Shown here: positions 5,302 to 8,251 of the stretch, piece by piece
Numbering within the stretch: position 1 is the first letter of the stretch
Layout: the number at the start of each line of letters is the position of its first letter
Source of the DNA: Desulfovibrio sp. OttesenSCG-928-G15
GTDB lineage: Bacteria; Desulfobacterota; Desulfovibrionia; Desulfovibrionales; Desulfovibrionaceae
Direction of reading: 5' to 3'
Length of the DNA stretch: 8,251 bases
Assembly (NCBI GenBank): GCA_030266525.1
Contig: JAJDIC010000088.1
Coordinates: 1-8,251 of the forward strand
Made by a program: the position numbers and the translations under genes
The notes under the pieces: model-generated
What the model saw: the letters and a program-made list of their open reading frames with translations, nothing else
The model's database searches: none
What the model was told of the DNA's origin: nothing

Positions 5302-6032
5302 ACTTCCCCGGCTTCCTCTCCTCCGGTTTCCCTTTCAGCCACCCTCCCAGCCCCATCAACCGTAGCAAGAATCACGGTCTTGCCGGTCCAGTCATCATAC
5401 TTCTCAACAAACAACTTATCCCGGAACTCAGAGTACACCCTGTAAACGCCGCCTTTCTTATAGAGATACCCTGTCCGCAAAAGGTCACGATGGATTGCCA
5501 TTGTGTTTACGCCGCTGAGCTTACGGACAATATCAATGAGCTTGAACAGCTTTCCGTGTCTATGGCCTCCTTGGCGAGAGGCAGCTTTGGTTGTAGCTGG
5601 GGCGAATACGGAATCGACCAAGGCGGCTTTGGGAGCAGCTTCAGCAAGCGCTACCTTTGCCTGAGCGGCAATGTTTTGTGCTTGGTTGGCTGCGGCTGTT
5701 GCTTTACGGGCGGTAGTGAGGGCTTCGGCCTTGGCTGTTTCCAGTTCAGCGGCTTTGGCTGCTAACTCAGTGGCTTTCTGTGATGCGATAGCGGCCTTTT
5801 GCCGCTCTGCCTTGAGTTGGAGTGCGAGGTTAATGATTACGTCAGGGTCAATGAGAGCTTCGGTTGTGAGCTTGGGGGTGAGATAGCCGCCGTGCTTTCG
5901 GATGGCTGGAAGGACTTCCCCAGCTAACCATTTCTGGAAGGGGAGAGCTAAGGGTTTGTCTGAGCGAGCTAGGAAGAAGTAAAGGCCTTGTTCGGAGAGC
6001 ATCAGCATTCGTTGAGTTCCACCGAGGGTCAT
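5196..6032 (-). CDS. BRO/KilAC antirepressor-like protein, copy 2, N-terminally truncated (278 aa)
   Basis: Residues 1-50 are only the second half of a BRO-N domain (MTLGGTQRMLMLSEQGLYFF, LPFQKWLAGEVLPAIRKHGGY). Residues 65-137 are a long Ala/Lys/Glu-rich coiled coil. Residues 139-230 resemble the C-terminal KilAC-type domain of phage antirepressors (KLFKLIDIVRKLSGVNTMAI, LLRTGYLYKKGGVYRVY). This is the only copy with that C-terminal half. The reading frame stays open for 24 codons upstream of ATG 6032, with family-like residues (LPDEWKGHNPI), but meets a stop at 6105-6107 without another start, so roughly 50 N-terminal residues are missing. ATG 6032 has a purine run (GGAAGGGG) about 12 bases upstream, so it may still be translated. 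Residues 244-278 are antisense to the 81-aa gene and unlike a normal antirepressor end. It may be a defective or donor copy. Confidence 0.8.
   Translation of the reverse strand: MTLGGTQRMLMLSEQGLYFFLARSDKPLALPFQKWLAGEVLPAIRKHGGYLTPKLTTEALIDPDVIINLALQLKAERQKAAIASQKATELAAKAAELETAKAEALTTARKATAAANQAQNIAAQAKVALAEAAPKAALVDSVFAPATTKAASRQGGHRHGKLFKLIDIVRKLSGVNTMAIHRDLLRTGYLYKKGGVYRVYSEFRDKLFVEKYDDWTGKTVILATVDGAGRVAERETGGEEAGEVYLTNRANIAATSGMFTPTRNTIQELRAYLTAVAE
5794..5917 (+). repeat. BRO shared block in copy 2
   Basis: Direct partner of 3557-3680 (124 bp, about 97%, gap-free). Its last part, 5847-5917, is also the reverse complement of 6599-6669 in BRO copy 3 (71 bp, about 4 differences). Similarity to both other copies ends abruptly at 5917, inside codons of the BRO-N domain. 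Confidence 0.9.
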
Positions 6033-6104
6033 AATCGGATTATGCCCCTTCCATTCATCGGGTAGAAAGGCTTGCCCACGGCAGGCAGCACAGGCAGCAA
6101 CGAC
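6033..6104 (-). pseudogene. Decayed upstream part of BRO copy 2
   Basis: In the frame of copy 2 these 24 codons read VVAACAACRGQAFLPDEWKG and then HNPI, running straight into MTLGGTQR. The last ten residues fit the BRO family; the first part does not. A stop lies just upstream (6105-6107) and no ATG, GTG or TTG occurs between. This marks the point where the N-terminal half was lost or exchanged. Confidence 0.6.
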
Positions 6105-6203
6105 TCAGTGCGCAAAGGAAGAGGAGTACCAGCATGGAACAGAGCACGGCATAGCCTTTCTTGCTCTCGGTCCCTTGTAGACTGAGTAGGTTGAGCATGA
6201 ATG

Positions 6204-6251
6204 CCCCCGGAGGTGACCTTAGTGTCAGCTTTCGGGGGTAATTTTATTTTT
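6204..6251 (+). terminator. Terminator-like hairpin with no obvious gene before it
   Basis: CCCCCG (6204-6209) pairs with CGGGGG (6233-6238), with an inner TGAC/GTCA pairing, followed by the T-rich tail TAATTTTATTTTT on the + strand. No + strand gene of normal size ends here. It could stop transcripts invading from the left before they reach BRO copy 3, or belong to an unseen small RNA. Confidence 0.55.
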
Positions 6252-6278
6252 CCTTTAATAATTAGTGAAGTGAGTCCC

Positions 6279-6314
6279 AGCCCTAGCGTCAGCCCTAGCG
6301 TCAGCCCTAGCGTC
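6279..6314 (+). repeat. Three tandem copies of a 12-bp unit
   Basis: AGCCCTAGCGTC occurs three times head to tail, followed by the half-units AGCGTC and AGCGGC (to 6326). In the frame of BRO copy 3 it would read as repeated Ser-Ala-Leu-Ala, in the position where copy 1 has its Ala/Pro linker. Copy number may vary by slippage in multiples of 12 bp, keeping frame. Confidence 0.95.
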
Positions 6315-6345
6315 AGCGTCAGCGGCAAGTGAGTTTCAGCATTCC

Positions 6346-6681
6346 ATGTTTGGAAGCTTGAGGGTGGTCAGGGATGAACAGACGGGGGAACCATGGTTTG
6401 TGGCGGCTGATGTTTGCAAGGTTGTGGGCCTCACTAACACGACTGTCGCACTTGGCTCCCTAGATGTGGATGAACGGTCTAAGTTTAACTTAGGGCGTCA
6501 AGGTGGCGTAAACGTAGTCAACGAACCCGGCCTATACTCCCTCATACTCCGCTCACGGAAACCCGAAGCCCGTCAATTCAAGCGCTGGGTAACTCATGAA
6601 GTCCTTCCAGCCATCCGAAAGCACGGCGGCTATCTCACCCCTAAACTCACAACCGAAGCTCTCACCGACCTCAGAAACTGA
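6346..6681 (+). CDS. BRO-N domain protein, copy 3, C-terminally truncated (111 aa)
   Basis: Consists of little more than a BRO-N domain: MFGSLRVVRDEQTGEPWFVA, DVCKVVGL, NEPGLYSLILRSRKPEARQF, KRWVTHEVLPAIRKHGGY, then TPKLTTEALTDLRN and a stop. Homology to copies 1 and 2 ends at TD, where those copies continue DPDVIIN. The frame is open upstream to a stop at 6271-6273 and reads Ser-Ala-Leu-Ala repeats then SEFQHS before ATG 6346; copy 1 has HTIFEHSEFGSL at this place, so the ATG replaces a Glu codon inside the homologous region and the original start has been lost. The ribosome binding site is poor. Read towards the right inverted arm, in mirror image to copy 1. It may be a silent store of an alternative N-terminal domain, or a small DNA-binding protein. 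Confidence 0.75.
   Translation: MFGSLRVVRDEQTGEPWFVAADVCKVVGLTNTTVALGSLDVDERSKFNLGRQGGVNVVNEPGLYSLILRSRKPEARQFKRWVTHEVLPAIRKHGGYLTPKLTTEALTDLRN
6523..6669 (-). repeat. Inverted repeat block, partner of 3610-3756
   Basis: Gap-free 147-bp inverted match, about 95% identical, covering NEPGLYSLILRSRKPEARQF to TTEALTD. Only about 105 bp separate it from the right arm, against about 830 bp between its partner and the left arm; the difference (about 725 bp) is close to the length of the toxin-antitoxin module with its signals. Confidence 0.9.
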
Positions 6682-6773
6682 CACTCCCCGTAGGCATCCA
6701 TGTTTGGTTGCAGTAAAGGGGAAAGGGGGGAGCCTGAAGTGAAGTCCGTGTTCCCCATTGAATATATTCAGCA

Positions 6774-6991
6774 ATATCCAAGGTTTAAAATTACAATAAT
6801 GATATCAACCCGTTAGTCTTTTAGTGCTTTGGTTGTTTTGGCTGGAAAGGTTACTCACCCTAAGTCAATATCCTTATGACTCCCCCTATAGGGAGAGTGA
6901 GGGTATACTATAGTTATACTTAAGTGCACTGAAGCTGCTCCTTAGGTGCTCTTAGGTTTGATATCATTATAGTTATAAATATAATATCCAG
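6774..6991 (-). repeat. Right arm of the 218-bp inverted repeat
   Basis: Mirror partner of 2562-2780. It keeps both TGATATCA palindromes (6800-6807 and 6959-6966), the hairpin with TATA loop (6879-6898) and the GTGCAC/CTTAAG cluster. Differences from the left arm are scattered, with most in the innermost 50 bp. Confidence 0.95.
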
Positions 6992-6994
6992 CAA
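6966..6994 (-). promoter_or_regulatory. Candidate promoter reading inward from the right arm
   Basis: On the minus strand TTGCTG (6989-6994), a 17-base spacer and a perfect TATAAT (6966-6971). It would transcribe the arm and then run antisense to BRO copy 3. The left arm keeps the TATAAT (2582-2587) but has a poorer -35 (TGTCTG). Confidence 0.4.
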
Positions 6995-7001
6995 AGAGAA
7001 C

Positions 7002-7085
7002 CATAGGAGCACTATAGGTATCCAGTAGCCACACTCAGAGGGGTAGCCAGAGTGCTGCTACTGGCTCGGCTATATTGCACCTATG
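7002..7085 (+). repeat. Long imperfect hairpin outside the right inverted arm
   Basis: CATAGG-GCA-TATAG (7002-7017) pairs with the stretch ending CCTATG at 7085, CCAGTAGC (7022-7029) with GCTACTGG (7057-7064), and CACTC (7032-7036) with GAGTG (7050-7054), leaving a 13-base loop. It starts 10 bp outside the right arm. Read outward from the arms, its first strand resembles that of the left hairpin (AGCAC and AGG steps line up) but stem bases have changed on both sides. No U-run follows. Confidence 0.8.
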
Positions 7086-7212
7086 AACAACTCCCCTACA
7101 GGTCACCAAGGTTTCCAAACTATAGCCACAAAGACAGACAGCCCTGCACCCATCCCTATGCAACTCCGGCAGAAAGCTTTATTTTCCCCTGCAAGACGGG
7201 TACAGTACTGAC
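7086..7212. other. Short intergenic stretch before the PemK-like gene
   Basis: No open frame, strong promoter or ribosome binding site is evident in these 127 bp. TACAGT at 7200 lies so close to ATG 7213 that, if used as a -10 element, the mRNA would be nearly leaderless; the matching -35 is poor, so I do not annotate it as a promoter. Confidence 0.4.
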
Positions 7213-7632
7213 ATGTCAATCAAGTACGCTCCTGCGAAAGGTTCCATAATTATTTGTGAGTTTGATAAGTACGCCATGCTGCCAGAGATGCAAAAGCGGA
7301 GGCCTGTTGTCGTTCTTTCTTCTGTTGCCCCAAGGTTGTGCCTTGTCGTTCCCCTCAGCACAACAGAACCAGAGCCACAAGAGCCTTGGCACTATTTGTT
7401 GAATACCCCTTCGCCGTTGCCTGCCCCGTATGACTCAAAAGCTCACTGGGTAAAGGGTGATATGGTTTTCCCTGCGTCTTTTGACAGATTGATGTTACCC
7501 TTTCGGGGTAAGGACCGAAACGGAAAAAGAATTTATGATGTAAAGGTAGCCGCTCCTGATGATTTTGAGGCGATTCGGCGTTGTGTAGCCGCTGCCCTTT
7601 TTCCAGGCTGGCTTGACAACTTACATATATAG
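7213..7632 (+). CDS. Solitary PemK/MazF-family toxin-like protein, 139 aa
   Basis: PemK/MazF proteins are sequence-specific endoribonucleases held in check by an antitoxin. Family features: the N-terminal strand KGSIIICEFD (residues 9-18), PEMQKRRPVVVLSS (24-37) with the arginine-rich step before the strand, LCLVVPLSTTEP (42-53) with the conserved Ser/Thr, and HWVKGDMVFPASFDRLMLPF (78-97). This matches the subgroup with CDF...PEM.KRRPVVV and WVKGDM motifs, usually annotated as type II toxins. The residues expected at the active site, an Arg in KRRP and a Thr in PLST, are present, so it looks active. No antitoxin gene lies directly upstream or downstream, and ATG 7213 lacks a clear ribosome binding site. 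A promoter and structured RNA begin inside or right after its 3' end. It could be an orphan or use an unconventional partner. Confidence 0.85.
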   Translation: MSIKYAPAKGSIIICEFDKYAMLPEMQKRRPVVVLSSVAPRLCLVVPLSTTEPEPQEPWHYLLNTPSPLPAPYDSKAHWVKGDMVFPASFDRLMLPFRGKDRNGKRIYDVKVAAPDDFEAIRRCVAAALFPGWLDNLHI

Positions 7633-7643
7633 GCCCATATTAT
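7613..7643 (+). promoter_or_regulatory. Promoter inside the 3' end of the PemK-like gene
   Basis: A perfect TTGACA (7613-7618) and TATTAT (7638-7643), 19 bases apart, slightly longer than ideal; CATATT (7636-7641) gives 17. Transcription would begin near 7650, immediately before the first hairpin of the candidate RNA. Confidence 0.6.
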
Positions 7644-7649
7644 AGTTGT

Positions 7650-7770
7650 TCGTATCACTCAAGAGGTGATACCAGAGTCCTTGTGGTTCGTCCGCAAGGC
7701 CACTGCGGAGAGAGGGATTGCAACCCGCCGCAGTGTCTGAGGCCCCTCTCCGGAGGGGCTTTGTCTTTTT
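7650..7770 (+). ncRNA. Candidate structured small RNA of about 120 nt
   Basis: Four consecutive hairpins fill nearly the whole stretch. H1: GTATCAC (7652-7658) with GTGATAC (7666-7672), loop TCAAGAG. H2: CCTTGTG (7679-7685) with CGCAAGG (7693-7699), loop GTTCGTC. H3: CACTGCGG (7701-7708) with CCGCAGTG (7728-7735), with inner GGG/CCC and loop ATTGCAA. H4: the terminator. Own promoter upstream, U-rich tail downstream, and no convincing coding frame inside. Size and design fit a stable trans-acting or antisense RNA; I do not recognise it as a named family. It might instead be the 3' untranslated region of the PemK-like mRNA. Confidence 0.65.
7742..7770 (+). terminator. Intrinsic terminator of the small RNA / PemK-like gene
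   Basis: GCCCCTC (7742-7748), loop TCCG, GAGGGGC (7753-7759): seven GC-rich pairs, followed by TTTGTCTTTTT (7760-7770). A textbook intrinsic terminator on the + strand. Confidence 0.9.
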
Positions 7771-7987
7771 GCTCCCTACCCCCCCACACACACTCACGCA
7801 TACATTACCGGGCCAGCCAAACGGCACTTCTTCCGGTCTACTTGGTATCCCTGCTCTCTCTCCCTTCAGTAGCCACACAGGGCGCTCTTCAGGGGTTGCT
7901 CCAAGGTTGAGTTGTCGCTACTTGGGGATATTTTATCAGTAATAAATACAAATAAAATTAGCCTGATATCAACATTACAAAACCGTT
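7771..7987. other. Non-coding stretch with an AT-rich end
   Basis: I see no gene here. The first part is CT-rich. CAGTAGCCACAC at 7867-7878 repeats 7023-7034 of the right outer hairpin. The last 60 bases are very AT-rich and include a fifth TGATATCA (7964-7971) like those in the inverted arms. Confidence 0.5.
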
Positions 7988-8066
7988 TGTGTACACATCT
8001 CAGCCGCCCCCTTCCCCCTGAGTCGTCTGAGTTTTCCCCGGTCCTCTCAGGGCGGTTGTGTACACA
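7988..8066. promoter_or_regulatory. Twin TGTGTACACA palindromes framing nested inverted repeats
   Basis: The perfect 10-bp palindrome TGTGTACACA occurs at 7988-7997 and 8057-8066 (the second extends to TTGTGTACACAA), 69 bp apart. Between them CCGCCC pairs with GGGCGG and CCCTGAG with CTCAGGG. The layout suggests a paired operator with looping, or an origin/partition-type site, upstream of the gene at 8184. Confidence 0.65.
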
Positions 8067-8087
8067 ATGTGATAATAAATATATGAA

Positions 8088-8115
8088 TTGACACACTTTT
8101 AGCATTCTGATTAAT
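8088..8115 (+). promoter_or_regulatory. Promoter of the gene at 8184
   Basis: A perfect TTGACA (8088-8093), 16-base spacer and ATTAAT (8110-8115) preceded by TG. It lies 21 bp after the second palindrome, so a protein bound there could affect polymerase. Confidence 0.6.
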
Positions 8116-8118
8116 GAT

Positions 8119-8178
8119 GGAACTCCTACTCTTACTGATTCGCTATTAAACCTTAACCCTCTCACATGATGGAGTTCC
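8119..8178 (+). promoter_or_regulatory. Leader inverted repeat over the ribosome binding site
   Basis: GGAACTCC (8119-8126) is the exact complement of GGAGTTCC (8171-8178), which carries the GGAG ribosome binding site for ATG 8184. ATGATGGA precedes both as a direct repeat. Pairing would hide the ribosome binding site behind a loop of about 44 bases. Confidence 0.55.
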
Positions 8179-8183
8179 AAGCC

Positions 8184-8251
8184 ATGAAAACCCTCCCCCT
8201 CTCAAGGCAGAAGCTCAACCCCCTGCACAGTCTGGCACTGATGGCTTACCG
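8184..8251 (+). CDS. Start of an unidentified gene, cut by the window end
   Basis: Only 22 residues are visible: MKTLPLSRQKLNPLHSLALM then AY. GGAG lies 9 bases before ATG 8184; two in-frame ATGs at 8166 and 8169 lack a ribosome binding site. The peptide is basic and has no signal-peptide pattern. A full promoter, a hairpin leader and paired palindromes upstream suggest a tightly regulated gene, for example a replication, partition or phage regulatory protein, but the identity cannot be told from this fragment. Confidence 0.65.
   Translation, partial: MKTLPLSRQKLNPLHSLALMAY

Noticed and set aside
6279..6326. CRISPR-like repeats
   Set aside because: The 12-bp units are directly adjacent without spacers and no cas genes are present.
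6029..6328. 99-codon minus-strand frame with repeated Thr-Leu-Gly-Leu
   Set aside because: Its N-terminus is only the translation of the 12-bp tandem repeat and its end lies out of frame over the remnant of BRO copy 2.
2562..6991. Composite transposon or insertion-sequence ends
   Set aside because: No transposase frame in or beside the arms, no short target-site duplication seen, and the arms do not resemble known insertion sequences.
81..7085. Protelomerase and hairpin telomeres, suggested by the large recombinase and palindromes
   Set aside because: The recombinase has standard integrase motifs, and the hairpins have long unpaired loops rather than the near-perfect central palindrome of a resolved telomere site.
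7621..8180. Two long minus-strand frames and overlapping plus-strand frames after the PemK-like gene
   Set aside because: They run through the small RNA, terminator and palindromes, have chance-like composition and lack start signals.

Overview
This window looks like an accessory, mobile-element type region from a bacterium, most likely a Gram-negative one. The evidence is a phage-type tyrosine recombinase, three BRO/antirepressor-family genes or fragments, a ParE-like toxin-antitoxin pair, a lone PemK/MazF-family toxin, several tiny membrane proteins, and an unusual amount of repeat and hairpin DNA. Ribosomal, tRNA or metabolic genes are absent, so the host cannot be named; proteobacterial or Desulfovibrio-like gut bacteria are plausible by protein style only.

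Layout. (1) 81-2369, + strand: a large integrase followed 21 bp later by a small unrecognised gene. (2) 2449-7085: a symmetrical island. Two near-identical inverted arms (2562-2780 and 6774-6991, about 95% identical by eye) enclose about 4.0 kb. Each arm has a long hairpin just outside it (2449-2542 and 7002-7085); the two hairpins have diverged in sequence but appear to keep their pairing. (3) Inside the island, from left to right: a terminator, a toxin and antitoxin on the minus strand, BRO copy 1 (minus), a 27-residue hydrophobic peptide gene with its own promoter, a hairpin over its ribosome binding site and an intrinsic terminator (plus), a 90-residue two-segment membrane protein (minus), a divergent pair of small membrane proteins (plus), BRO copy 2 (minus, truncated at its N-terminus), tandem repeats, and BRO copy 3 (plus, truncated at its C-terminus). 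(4) 7213-7770: a solitary PemK-like toxin gene followed directly by a candidate structured small RNA with its own promoter and terminator. (5) 7988-8251: twin palindromes, a promoter and a leader inverted repeat before a gene that runs off the window.

How the parts may work together. The BRO copies share blocks at 95-97% identity in direct and inverted orientation while their flanking halves differ. Copies 2 and 3 face each other so that an inversion between their shared blocks would put the N-terminal half of copy 3 on the only complete C-terminal half. With the large inverted arms and a recombinase next door, the island looks built for rearrangement; this is inference from layout. The left half has about 725 bp more than the right between arm and BRO block, which is close to the size of the toxin-antitoxin module, suggesting that the module was inserted on the left (or lost on the right) after an arm-plus-BRO inverted duplication. 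The most novel items are the paired hairpins outside the arms, the small RNA downstream of the lone toxin, and the 27-residue peptide transcript.
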